64,000 nucleotides of DNA, taken from positions 310,001-374,000 of the forward strand of contig NZ_FQXA01000004.1 in NCBI RefSeq assembly GCF_900129835.1, given 5' to 3'. The position numbers and the translations under genes were made by a program. The notes under the pieces are model-generated. The model worked only from the letters and a program-made list of their open reading frames with translations. It had not been told where the DNA came from and ran no database searches. This document shows, piece after piece, positions 7,183-14,995 of the stretch. The stretch is from Stutzerimonas xanthomarina DSM 18231. GTDB lineage: Bacteria; Pseudomonadota; Gammaproteobacteria; Pseudomonadales; Pseudomonadaceae. Numbering within the stretch: position 1 is the first letter of the stretch; each line of letters opens with the position of its first letter.

Positions 7183-7670
7183 AGCCTCGAGCGCATCTGC
7201 TGAAACTGGGCGAGCGCCTGCTGCCGCTGGCGGCGCGAACCCCATTTACACTGCAACGTATCGCGCTGGAGCGCAGCCTGAATCAGGTCTTCGCTGAGCC
7301 TTTGGCCGACCACGCTTTCGAAGCGCTGGAAGGACACTGGATGCGGCTGGAAGTCGTCGACCTCAAGCTGGCCTGGTGCCTGAGTTGCGACCGGCAGAAG
7401 TTGCGCATCGCCGAGCAGGCGCCGGTTCAGGTCACCATTCGGGGCAACTGGCGGGAGTTCCTGTTGCTAGCCAGCCGTCAGGAGGATCCGGATACGCTGT
7501 TCTTCCGCCGCCGCCTAGTGATCGAAGGTGATACCGAGCTGGGTCTGGCAATCAAGAACCTGATCGACAGCCTGGACCCGGACCTGCTGCCGTCGTGGCT
7601 GTGGAAACTTCTGCAGGGCGCGGGACAGGAAGTTGCGCTGACGGGCCGTGCGCAGCCTGTGGGTGCCTGA
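7176..7670 (+). CDS. ubiT: UbiT, SCP2-domain lipid-binding protein of anaerobic ubiquinone synthesis
   Basis: 164 residues. An N-terminal helix with basic residues is followed by an SCP2 (sterol carrier) fold, with LAWCLSCDRQKLRI and the GNWREFLLLASRQEDPDTLFFRRRL region typical of UbiT/YhbT. UbiT replaces the aerobic factor UbiJ in holding hydrophobic ubiquinone precursors. The ATG overlaps the last seven bases of ubiV. After the stop comes a GCGCCTT-GGC-AAGGCGC hairpin (7711-7727) between convergent genes, which may limit read-through. Confidence 0.88.
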   Translation: MLKPRAHLLKLGERLLPLAARTPFTLQRIALERSLNQVFAEPLADHAFEALEGHWMRLEVVDLKLAWCLSCDRQKLRIAEQAPVQVTIRGNWREFLLLASRQEDPDTLFFRRRLVIEGDTELGLAIKNLIDSLDPDLLPSWLWKLLQGAGQEVALTGRAQPVGA

Positions 7671-7710
7671 ACCCGCACTGCTCAGTTGCACCGACAGCCC
7701 GCGTTCTGTG

Positions 7711-7727
7711 GCGCCTTGGCAAGGCGC
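7711..7727. terminator. Hairpin between convergent ubiT and the DGC gene
   Basis: A perfect seven-base stem (GCGCCTT/AAGGCGC) with a three-base loop lies between two convergent genes. There is no T tract, so its action as a terminator is uncertain. Confidence 0.4.
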
Positions 7728-8122
7728 TACACCGAGCGAAGCCGGTGCCGCGGTTTCATGCGGTCGCTGGCGATGATGTTGCACATGTCTTCGAACAGCG
7801 CATCGGCTTCGGCTTCTGAGCAGTCTTCGCGGTAACGCTTGCGCAGGCCATAGCTGCTGAGGGTGATATGAACGTTGGCGACAACGTCGTGCTGCGCCAG
7901 ACAGGCGCGCGCGCAATGCAGCGGACAGCCATCAATGGCGAGGATCGGTCGGCCGGAGTTGGCCTTGTTGACCAGCGAGCTGACCCGACCGCCGACACCG
8001 GCGATGCAAGACATTTCTGCCAGGCCAGCGCGGTCCAGACGTACTGCGATGGTATTGGCCAGTTGCGCCACGTTGGAGCAGCCAGAGCAGGCGTACACCA
8101 GGGGCAGGCGGGGTGTGGACAT
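7727..8122 (-). CDS. Putative zinc-binding DGC-domain protein
   Basis: 131 residues. An early CSGCSN motif, GVGGRVSSLV in the middle and the DGC motif (AIDGCPLHCARACL) identify the DGC family, predicted metal-binding proteins of unknown role whose conserved cysteines probably bind zinc. The start at 8122 has GGGAG eleven bases upstream; the longer frame from 8167 does not. It lies 97 bases downstream of dnrS on the same strand, so it is probably co-transcribed with that regulator. A link to anaerobic or NO metabolism is inferred only from position. Confidence 0.75.
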   Translation of the reverse strand: MSTPRLPLVYACSGCSNVAQLANTIAVRLDRAGLAEMSCIAGVGGRVSSLVNKANSGRPILAIDGCPLHCARACLAQHDVVANVHITLSSYGLRKRYREDCSEAEADALFEDMCNIIASDRMKPRHRLRSV

Positions 8123-8219
8123 GCTGTTCTCCCGTTCTGATAGAGCCAACACCAGTATCCGCGGCAATCCCGGCTCGGCCCATGACGACCATCAAGAAGC
8201 TGGGGCAATCTGCCGCAGC

Positions 8220-8897
8220 TCAATCCTGATAGGCGGCCAAGCCCCGACTGTCGAGTATCTCGATACGCCTGCGCTGGACGCTGATCATTCCCGACTCAAT
8301 GAGCCGGTGCAGGATGCGCGAAAAGGTCTCCGGCTGAATGCCCAGCTTGGAGGCAATCAGACGCTTGGGCACATCGAGGGTGACCACGCCGCTGTCGTCC
8401 TCCTGCGACTGGTAGAGAAAGCGCACCACGCGATGACTGGCGTTGGCCAGCGTCAGGGTATCGATCTCGTTCAGGCGCTGATGCAGGCGGATGCTCAAGG
8501 TGCCGAGAATATCCAGACAGATGCTCGGGTGTTGCTCGAGCATGCGCCGGTAGTGGCTGCCGTGCAGGCTGGCCACCAGGCTGGCCTTAAGAGCCGTGGC
8601 GCTGACTGGGTAGTTCGGTGCGCCAGTGAACAGCAAGGCTTCGGCAAAGGACTCGCCAGCGCGGATGACCTCGACCAGTTTCTCCTGGCCGTCGCAGACC
8701 ACGCGGTGCAGCTTTACCTGACCAGTGAACAGAAAATAGAACCGCTCGGCCTTGTCACCCTGATGAAACAGCGAGGCGCCTGCGGGCAAGCGCTTGAGGT
8801 TGGCCGAGGCGCATACCTCCTGCAGCGCCGCTTCGGGCAACCGGCTGAACAGGTGGTGTCGGCGGAGGTCCGCAACGAGGGTTGTTTCGGTCAGCAT
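8220..8897 (-). CDS. dnrS: DnrS, Crp/Fnr-family regulator of the DNR type
   Basis: 225 residues with a beta-roll sensor domain, dimer helix (SIRLHQRLNEIDTLTL) and winged helix with recognition helix GIQPETFSRILHRL, closely parallel to DnrD. It has no N-terminal cysteine cluster. GGAGGAACC precedes the ATG. In P. stutzeri a regulator of this name lies next to the anaerobic ribonucleotide reductase gene, as here, where nrdD is divergent across a 235-base gap. Its effector is not established. The FNR dyad at 9031-9050 lies in the shared gap. Confidence 0.85.
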   Translation of the reverse strand: MLTETTLVADLRRHHLFSRLPEAALQEVCASANLKRLPAGASLFHQGDKAERFYFLFTGQVKLHRVVCDGQEKLVEVIRAGESFAEALLFTGAPNYPVSATALKASLVASLHGSHYRRMLEQHPSICLDILGTLSIRLHQRLNEIDTLTLANASHRVVRFLYQSQEDDSGVVTLDVPKRLIASKLGIQPETFSRILHRLIESGMISVQRRRIEILDSRGLAAYQD

Positions 8898-9030
8898 GGT
8901 TCCTCCACCGGTACCTGTCCGGGATTATTCGACGTGGCATCCTAGGAGCACGCGTCCCCGACCTTCCTTGATCGCAGACAAGATCCGCGACCGTGGTTGC
9001 CTTGGGCTGTTTTGAAAATGCGGCCAAGGT

Positions 9031-9050
9031 GAATTGACGATGGTCAATTC
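9031..9050 (+). promoter_or_regulatory. FNR/DNR-type palindrome before nrdD
   Basis: Arms GAATTGAC and GTCAATTC flank GATG as a perfect eight-base dyad containing the FNR-like core TTGAC-N4-GTCAA. Its centre (9040) is about 41 bases upstream of a start near 9082, with a TACATT -10 element at 9070-9075. This is the class II arrangement for nrdD. It could also act on dnrS. Confidence 0.75.
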
Positions 9051-9132
9051 GCTCCGCAGCGTAATTGCCTACATTTCACACCATCTAGTGTTTGAAGCGT
9101 TTTTTACAACTACATATGGTGATGGAGGCGTG

Positions 9133-11139
9133 ATGCTGGGGCGTGAGGAAGTGAATCGGCCGGTTTCGCTGCGCAAGCGGGATGCGCGGCTGGTGAAGTT
9201 CGAACTGGACAAGATTGGTGCTGCAATTGAGGCTGCGGGCCAGGCGACCGGTGAATTCGAACAGGCCACTGCCCAGGCGCTGGCTGCTCAGGTCCTGGCA
9301 CGTCTGCCGCAGCGGGTGGTGGAGGTCGAGCAGGCTCAGGATGCCGTCGAGCGCGTATTGATGGAGGCGGGCTACTACGACACGGCCCGCGCCTACATCG
9401 TCTATCGCGAGCGTCATGGACGGCTACGGCGGGATCGCAAGTCGCTGGTTGACGTCGCCTCGTCGATGAACGAATACCTCTCGCGCGAGGACTGGCGGGT
9501 GCGCGCCAACGCCAACCAGGGCTATTCGCTGGGCGGGCTGATTCTCAACGTGTCGGGCAAGGTCACAGCCAACTACTGGCTGGATGAGGTCTACAGCCGG
9601 GAAGTCGGCATCGCCCATCGCGAGGGCGATCTGCATATCCATGACCTGGACATGCTCGCTGGCTACTGCGCGGGCTGGTCGCTACGCACGCTGCTCAACG
9701 AAGGCTTCAATGGCATTCCCGGTCGGGTCGAGGCCGGGCCGCCGAAGCACCTGTCCAGCGCGCTGGGGCAGATGGTCAACTTCCTCGGCACCCTGCAGAA
9801 CGAGTGGGCCGGTGCCCAGGCGTTCAGCAGCTTCGATACCTACCTGGCGCCCTTCGTGCGCAAGGACGGCCTGGGATTCGCCGAAATCCGTCAGGTCATC
9901 CAAGAGTTCATCTACAACCTCAACGTGCCGTCGCGCTGGGGCACCCAGACGCCCTTTACCAACCTGACGTTCGACTGGGTCTGCCCCGAAGACTTGCGCG
10001 AGCAGATTCCCTACATCGGTGGCGAGGAGATGCCCTTCGCCTACGGCGATCTGCAGGCCGAGATGGAGCTGATCAACCGCGCCTATATCGAGGTCATGCA
10101 GGCGGGCGATGGTCTGGGGCGGGTATTTACCTTCCCTATCCCCACCTACAACATCACTCATGATTTCCCCTGGGACAGCGAAAACGCCGAGCGGCTGTTC
10201 GAGATGACCGCGCGATACGGCTTGCCGTACTTCCAGAACTTCCTCAATTCGGACATGCAGCCCAACCAGGTGCGTTCGATGTGCTGCCGCTTGCAGCTGG
10301 ACGTGCGCGAGCTACTCAAGCGCGGCGGCGGGCTATTCGGCTCAGCAGAGCAAACCGGTTCGCTCGGCGTGGTGACGATCAACTGCGCGCGGCTGGGCTA
10401 CTTGCACGCTGGCGACTGGCCCGGGCTAATCGAGCACCTCGATGCGCTGCTGGAGCTGGCGCGGCAGAGCCTGGAGGTCAAGCGCAAGGTGATCCAGCAC
10501 CACATGGATGCCGGACTGTACCCCTATACCAAGCGATACCTGGGCACGCTGCGCAATCATTTCTCCACCATTGGCGTGAACGGACTGCACGAGATGGTGC
10601 GCAACTACACCGAGGACAGCGAGGGTCTGCATACCGAAGCTGGTCGGCGTTTGACCATCAAGCTGCTCGACCATGTGAGAGCGCAGCTGGTGCGCTTTCA
10701 GGAAGAAACCGGCCATCTCTACAACCTCGAGGCGACTCCGGCCGAAGGCACCACCTACCGATTCGCCAAGGAAGACAAGAAGCGCTTCCCGGAAATCTTG
10801 CAGGCGGGCTCTGCCGAGGCGCCTTACTACACCAACTCCTCGCAGCTGCCGGTGGGCTTCACCGACGACCCGTTCGAAGCACTGATGCTGCAGGACGAGC
10901 TGCAGACCAAATACACCGGCGGCACCGTGCTGCACCTGTACATGGCCGAGCAGATCTCCTCGGCGCAGGCGTGCAAGAACCTGGTGCGTAAGGCACTCGG
11001 GCGGTTTCGCCTGCCGTACTTGACCATCACCCCAACGTTCTCGATCTGCCCGGTGCACGGCTACCTCAGCGGCGAACACGAGTTCTGCCCGAAATGCGAC
11101 GAGGCGCTGATTGCCAAACAACAGAGCTGCTGCGTCTGA
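9133..11139 (+). CDS. nrdD: NrdD main chain, anaerobic ribonucleoside-triphosphate reductase lacking its glycyl-radical end
   Basis: 668 residues. An N-terminal ATP-cone (SLRKRDARLVKFELDKI) precedes the ten-stranded barrel of class III ribonucleotide reductase, with the cysteine pair RSMCCRL at 384-385 and conserved NLTFDW and PYTKRYLGTL segments. Near the end are the zinc-site cysteines CPVHGY and CPKC, then the chain stops at SCCV. The RVxGY glycyl-radical loop normally found in the last ~50 residues is absent here; it is encoded by the separate gene at 11354. The start at 9133 (GGAGG upstream) is chosen because the longer frame from 9034 would overlap the FNR dyad and promoter. The enzyme makes dNTPs without O2 after activation by NrdG. 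Confidence 0.9.
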   Translation: MLGREEVNRPVSLRKRDARLVKFELDKIGAAIEAAGQATGEFEQATAQALAAQVLARLPQRVVEVEQAQDAVERVLMEAGYYDTARAYIVYRERHGRLRRDRKSLVDVASSMNEYLSREDWRVRANANQGYSLGGLILNVSGKVTANYWLDEVYSREVGIAHREGDLHIHDLDMLAGYCAGWSLRTLLNEGFNGIPGRVEAGPPKHLSSALGQMVNFLGTLQNEWAGAQAFSSFDTYLAPFVRKDGLGFAEIRQVIQEFIYNLNVPSRWGTQTPFTNLTFDWVCPEDLREQIPYIGGEEMPFAYGDLQAEMELINRAYIEVMQAGDGLGRVFTFPIPTYNITHDFPWDSENAERLFEMTARYGLPYFQNFLNSDMQPNQVRSMCCRLQLDVRELLKRGGGLFGSAEQTGSLGVVTINCARLGYLHAGDWPGLIEHLDALLELARQSLEVKRKVIQHHMDAGLYPYTKRYLGTLRNHFSTIGVNGLHEMVRNYTEDSEGLHTEAGRRLTIKLLDHVRAQLVRFQEETGHLYNLEATPAEGTTYRFAKEDKKRFPEILQAGSAEAPYYTNSSQLPVGFTDDPFEALMLQDELQTKYTGGTVLHLYMAEQISSAQACKNLVRKALGRFRLPYLTITPTFSICPVHGYLSGEHEFCPKCDEALIAKQQSCCV

Positions 11140-11353
11140 ACCTCCAGTGGCTGGGGCGCGGTCTTGCGCGCTCCGCGCAAATGCACACCGGACCAGCGAG
11201 TAAGCGCCAGCTTGCTGGCGATCACCATTATTGATGCGTCAGCCGGCGCATCGACCTGAGTTGTAAGGGGCGAGCTTACTCGCGAGAAAGGTTCGCCTTG
11301 CATTCGCGAGCAAGCTCGCTCCCACAACCAACCACAACCTGAAGGAGCGACAC
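11140..11353. repeat. REP/REPIN elements separating the two NrdD pieces
   Basis: A short dyad GCGCCAGCTTGCTGGCG lies near 11211-11229. At about 11267-11323, GGGGCGAGCTTACTCGCGA and TCGCGAGCAAGCTCGCTCC face each other around a short spacer, the layout of an inverted pair of Pseudomonas REP units. No protein-coding signal is seen in the gap. It ends with AAGGAG for the small downstream gene. Confidence 0.75.
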
Positions 11354-11518
11354 ATGACCCAAGCTACTCAACTTCCCGAAGCCCAACGTCAGCGCTGCGA
11401 AGTCTGGACCCGTGTGATGGGTTATCACCGCCCGGTGGCGGCGTTCAATCCCGGCAAGCAGTCCGAGCACCGTGAGCGGACCCATTTCACTGAACAAGCG
11501 GCCGGTCTGGCGCGGTAG
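11354..11518 (+). CDS. Separate glycyl-radical subunit of class III ribonucleotide reductase
   Basis: A 54-residue frame with AAGGAG eight bases before ATG 11354. It carries CEVWTRVMGYHRPVAAFNPG, the C-terminal glycyl-radical loop of NrdD, with Gly23 as the expected radical site, followed by a KQSEHRERTHF stretch typical of NrdD ends. The frame is +1 relative to nrdD. It lies two bases before the nrdG start. It would have to dock on the NrdD barrel as a separate chain, much as GrcA/YfiD replaces a damaged glycyl domain in pyruvate formate-lyase. Whether the split is ancestral in this lineage or local cannot be told here. Confidence 0.8.
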   Translation: MTQATQLPEAQRQRCEVWTRVMGYHRPVAAFNPGKQSEHRERTHFTEQAAGLAR

Positions 11519-11520
11519 TC

Positions 11521-12216
11521 GTGGGCGCTGCGCTACGGGTCGGGGGCATGGTGCCCCTGACCACGCTGGACTTTCCCGATCATCTGGCCTGCGTGCTGTT
11601 CTGCCAGGGTTGTGGCTGGCGCTGTCGCTATTGCCACAACCCGCAACTGATCCCGACCTGTGGTGCGGAGGAGCGCAGCTGGGAGGAGATCCTCGACTTC
11701 CTCGATCAGCGTGTCGGCTTGCTTGAAGCGGTGGTGTTCAGCGGCGGTGAGCCAACCCTTCAGCTGGCCCTGCCGGACGCCATCAAGCAGGTCCGCGCCA
11801 AGGGATTCAAGATCGGTCTACACAGCGCCGGCATCAAGCCGAAACTGTTTCGCCAAGTGCTACCGCTGGTGGATTGGGTGGGCTTCGACGTCAAGGCGTT
11901 GCCCGAACATAGCTGGCTGATCACCGGTGTCGAAGGCAGTGGTGAGGCCAACTGGAAAAGTTTGCATGCGCTTGTTGCGAGCGGAGTGGATTATGAGTGC
12001 CGCACCACCGTGCACTGGCAGTTGTTCGATGCCGAACGCCTGTGGGACATGGCGCAGCGCCTGCGCAAACTGGGTGTCGAACGGTTCGCCGTGCAATGCG
12101 TGCGCACCGCCCGGATGCTCGATGATTCTCTTGCTGAGAGCCGTGCACCCTACGATCAGCAAAAACTCTGGGATCGTATGGACCGGCTGTTTCCGTCGTT
12201 CGTTTTACGAGGTTGA
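11521..12216 (+). CDS. nrdG: NrdG, radical SAM activating enzyme of NrdD
   Basis: 231 residues. The radical SAM cluster motif CQGCGWRCRYC supplies CxxxCxxC, and FSGGEPTLQ is the SAM-binding GGE motif. It generates the glycyl radical on NrdD using S-adenosylmethionine and a [4Fe-4S] cluster. The start is taken as GTG 11521, two bases after the stop of the small glycyl subunit, because RVGGMVPLTTLDFP belongs to the family's N-terminus. ATG 11548 would remove part of it. Translation is probably coupled to the upstream small gene. Confidence 0.9.
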   Translation: MGAALRVGGMVPLTTLDFPDHLACVLFCQGCGWRCRYCHNPQLIPTCGAEERSWEEILDFLDQRVGLLEAVVFSGGEPTLQLALPDAIKQVRAKGFKIGLHSAGIKPKLFRQVLPLVDWVGFDVKALPEHSWLITGVEGSGEANWKSLHALVASGVDYECRTTVHWQLFDAERLWDMAQRLRKLGVERFAVQCVRTARMLDDSLAESRAPYDQQKLWDRMDRLFPSFVLRG

Positions 12217-12397
12217 TCGTCGATCTCTACCGGTGGGCTGAAGCGGAACGTCGCCGGGGCTCACCCGACGGAAACACTGCGTGCCAGCCGCCGCTGGTAG
12301 GGTGGGCTGAAGCCCACCGGTTCGTTTCTCCAAACGGAGCAAGCCGACTCAGCCGGAGAGGGTGGGCTTTAGCCCACCGTTCATCGAGCGCGAACGA
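12217..12397. repeat. GGTGGGCT palindromic repeats
   Basis: Two near-identical dyads, GGTGGGCTGAAGCCCACC at about 12301-12319 and GGTGGGCTTTAGCCCACC at 12361-12378, plus a half copy (GGTGGGCTGAAGCGG) near 12232. They are spaced about 60-70 bases apart between convergent nrdG and ftrD. The type is common between Pseudomonas genes and may serve as a bidirectional terminator. No gene is seen. Confidence 0.7.
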
Positions 12398-13774
12398 TCA
12401 GCTCCAGCCCCAGAACTGCAAATACCAACCATAACCAACCACCGCCGTGGCCAAGCCCACGCAGCCGAAGGCGGACGCCCGACGCAGGCCGTTAGTGCCG
12501 TAGCGGCTGATTACCTTCCAGGCGAGGTACAGGCTCCAGCCTATTGCGCCGGCCAGCAGCAGCGCGCGGGTCGGCTGCGCCCAGGCGAGGATGAAACCTT
12601 CATACCGCAACAGCTTGATGGTGGTCGCTGACAGGCCGAGAAACAGCCCGGCGCCGCCAAGTGGCGTCAACGTCAGCGCCAGATGATGAAACACCCTATC
12701 GCCGCGTTTCATCAATCGCACCGCACCCTGCAACAGCAGCCAGAGCGCGCCGCCGATCAGCAGCGAGCTGGCGCCGATGTAGGTAAGGATTGCCGCACCA
12801 TCCAGCCAAGTGAAGGCGTCATTGTTCTGCGGGTAATGGGTCAGCAGCCACCAGGGCGCGTTGGCCTCCAACGGCCAGAAGATGTCGCGGTCAACTAGCC
12901 ATTCGGCCGCCGTCTGTTTGAGGCTGATGAACCAAGGACTGACCGTCCACTGAAACGCGCCCATGGCCAAACCGATCATTCCGAACAGCAGCAAGGTGCT
13001 GTCCCAATGGCCCTGCTGCGGCTGGTTGCCGACGATCAGGATCTCCTCGTTCGGTGAGCGGGCGGCGAGGGCGACGGCACCGCGCTGGCCGCTGCAACGA
13101 CCACAGGCGTGACACTCGCTGTTGCCCTGCATGCGGCGGATGTCGATCAGCGGGGCGCAGTTGGGCGTCGCCAGCTTCGGCCCTTGATTAGCCCGCCACA
13201 GCTCCTCGTCGACTTTGTACTGCATCGGCGCCAGGCGCGCGAGCAGGCCGAACACGCCGCTGACCGGGCACAGATGCCGGCACCAGATGCGTTTGCCTCG
13301 GCCGTAGAGAAAGCCGACAAGCATCGCCGCGACCGTCGAGCCGCCAAGAATCAGCGCGGCAGCCTGACCGTAGTCGTAGACGCTGATCAGCTGGCCGTAC
13401 ACGGTGGTCAGTACGAACGCAATGGTCGGCCAACCGCTCCAGCGGATCCATTGTGGGGTGCGCTTGTTCAGCCCGCGCCAGCTGATCCACTCGCTGAGCG
13501 AGCCTTCCGGGCAGAGCACGCCGCACCAGAGGCGGCCAAACAGCACCATCGACAGCAAAACAAACGGCCACCAGAGTCCCCAGAACAGAAACTGGGCGAA
13601 CACCGTGATGTTATCGAGCATGCGTGCTTCGGACGGCGGCAGCGAAAGCACCGCTGGCACCAGCAACAGGACCAGATAGAAACCGACCACCAGCCATTGG
13701 ATCAGGCGGATGGTGTTGGCGTGCTGACGCAGCAGGTCGCCTGTGCGCGCCAGCCAGGGGGCGTTGGAGATCAT
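12398..13774 (-). CDS. FtrD-like polyferredoxin membrane protein of ferrous iron transport
   Basis: 458 residues with several membrane helices. Cysteine groups WCGVLCPEG and WCRHLCPVSG resemble the NosR/NapH/FtrD ferredoxin-like membrane family, and CHACGRC lies in the central region. The last part is again hydrophobic. It is the final gene of a four-gene operon (P19 protein, cupredoxin, FTR1 permease, this protein) and overlaps the permease gene by four bases. In FtrABCD systems it is thought to take electrons from iron oxidation back into the membrane. A NosR-like role is less likely given its neighbours. Confidence 0.78.
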   Translation of the reverse strand: MISNAPWLARTGDLLRQHANTIRLIQWLVVGFYLVLLLVPAVLSLPPSEARMLDNITVFAQFLFWGLWWPFVLLSMVLFGRLWCGVLCPEGSLSEWISWRGLNKRTPQWIRWSGWPTIAFVLTTVYGQLISVYDYGQAAALILGGSTVAAMLVGFLYGRGKRIWCRHLCPVSGVFGLLARLAPMQYKVDEELWRANQGPKLATPNCAPLIDIRRMQGNSECHACGRCSGQRGAVALAARSPNEEILIVGNQPQQGHWDSTLLLFGMIGLAMGAFQWTVSPWFISLKQTAAEWLVDRDIFWPLEANAPWWLLTHYPQNNDAFTWLDGAAILTYIGASSLLIGGALWLLLQGAVRLMKRGDRVFHHLALTLTPLGGAGLFLGLSATTIKLLRYEGFILAWAQPTRALLLAGAIGWSLYLAWKVISRYGTNGLRRASAFGCVGLATAVVGYGWYLQFWGWS

Positions 13775-14628
13775 GCTGTGCGGGCCTCCAGACGAGCCTC
13801 CGGCTTCGGTCGCAGCCAGGCCCAGACGGCCAGCCAGTACAGCGCCATGACAATCACGGCGGCCAGCGAAGGCATGGCGCGATAACCGGTCAGCCCCGCA
13901 ATAGTGCTGCCCAGAGTGCCGCCGTCATCGAGCAGGGCCGAGGTGTCCCAGACCGGATCACCGAAAACGGTGTACAGCACTTCAGGCACCTCCATGCCCA
14001 TCAGCTGGCCGCTGAAGCGGTCGAGGCCAGCCATCAGCAGGGCGGCGCCGAGCAACAGCAGCAGCGCCTCGCTGACCTTGAAGAAGTGCTTCCAGGAAAA
14101 CAGCCGGCTGCCGGCCTGCAGCGCTGCGTAGCTAAGCAGTGCGAGCGCAAAGCCGAGCAACCCGCCGATCGCGAAACCGGTCAGGTCCGAACCATCCTGC
14201 TGATGTCCAATGCCGTAGAGAAACACCACCGTTTCGCTGCCCTCGCGCGCGACGGCGAGCATCGCCAGCACCAGCAGGCCGATGCCGCTGCCCTGGCTGA
14301 GGTGCGTTGCGGCGTTGTCCACCAGGTTGCGCTTGAGGTCCCGGCCGTGGTGGTGCATCCAGCCGACCATCTGCAGGATCAGCAACGCGGCAACCAACAG
14401 CATGGCGCACTGGAACCACTCGCCAGCCGGCCCGGCCAACCAGTCGCCAGCGCTGAGAATGCCCCAGGCCAGCAGCGAGGCCAGACCGAGACCGGCAACC
14501 ACGCCGCCCCATAGCATGCGCAGCGCATGACGGTTGTCCGGTTGCTGGCTCAACCAGGCATGCAGAATGCCGATGACCAGTAATGCCTCGACGCTTTCGC
14601 GCCAGACAATGAACATCGATTGGCCCAT
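13771..14628 (-). CDS. FTR1-family high-affinity iron permease (FtrC/EfeU type)
   Basis: 285 residues with about seven membrane helices. An N-terminal RESVEALL fits the REXXE iron-binding motif, and a second REGSE (VAREGSETVVFLYG) lies near the middle, as in FTR1 permeases. GGAGAAGCGAC precedes the start. It would carry iron oxidised by the periplasmic partners across the inner membrane. The neighbours support an FtrABCD-type rather than EfeUOB-type system, since no EfeO or EfeB gene is present. Confidence 0.87.
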   Translation of the reverse strand: MGQSMFIVWRESVEALLVIGILHAWLSQQPDNRHALRMLWGGVVAGLGLASLLAWGILSAGDWLAGPAGEWFQCAMLLVAALLILQMVGWMHHHGRDLKRNLVDNAATHLSQGSGIGLLVLAMLAVAREGSETVVFLYGIGHQQDGSDLTGFAIGGLLGFALALLSYAALQAGSRLFSWKHFFKVSEALLLLLGAALLMAGLDRFSGQLMGMEVPEVLYTVFGDPVWDTSALLDDGGTLGSTIAGLTGYRAMPSLAAVIVMALYWLAVWAWLRPKPEARLEARTA

Positions 14629-14649
14629 GTCGCTTCTCCTGTTAAGAAA

Positions 14650-14982
14650 CTACTTGGCGATAATTTCGCCTTCCGGGAGATCCATGTGGAACTCGTCGAA
14701 GAAGGGATAGCGGCCGGGTTTGAGCGGATGGATCACGACAAATGAGGTGACACCGGGCGAAAGCACCTTTTCCACCCGCAGGGGCGTGCTTTCGAATTCG
14801 GTCGGGCCATTGCCAGCGTTGATGACGACGATCTTGAAGCGCTGGCGAGCCGGAACTTCGATGGTCGCCGGCTCGAAATGGCCGTCGCGGATGGTCAGCT
14901 CATACGTCGGCAACCCGGCCTGGGCGCCGCCGGCAAAGCCGGCAACGAGCAGGGCGAGGGCAGGAAGCAGGGCGCGTTGCAT
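14650..14982 (-). CDS. Periplasmic cupredoxin-domain protein (FtrB type)
   Basis: 110 residues with a clear signal peptide (ALLPALALLVAGFAGGAQA), then a cupredoxin-like fold (YELTIRDGHFEPATIEVPA, FVVIHPLKPGRYPFFDEF). It has no classical type 1 copper cysteine but has His residues near the end (VIHP, EFHMDL). In FtrABCD systems the partner oxidises ferrous iron before uptake. CGGAGG precedes the ATG, and the gene follows the P19-like gene by 13 bases. Confidence 0.8.
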   Translation of the reverse strand: MQRALLPALALLVAGFAGGAQAGLPTYELTIRDGHFEPATIEVPARQRFKIVVINAGNGPTEFESTPLRVEKVLSPGVTSFVVIHPLKPGRYPFFDEFHMDLPEGEIIAK

Positions 14983-14995
14983 GCGGACCTCCGGC

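Noticed and set aside
7875..8945. Plus-strand 356-codon frame opposite dnrS and the DGC gene
   Set aside because: It covers two well-supported genes in antisense and has no recognisable protein signature.
9078..9091. ACAC-N6-GTGT dyad before nrdD as an NrdR box
   Set aside because: The NrdR consensus needs eight bases between the arms; here there are six and no clear second box, so it was not listed as a regulatory site.
9034..9132. N-terminal extension of NrdD from 9034
   Set aside because: It would cover the FNR palindrome and promoter and lacks a ribosome site; the ATP-cone begins after 9133.
11137..11139. In-frame TGA of nrdD as selenocysteine or read-through
   Set aside because: Downstream codons in this frame show no NrdD similarity, and the glycyl loop lies in another frame with its own ribosome site.
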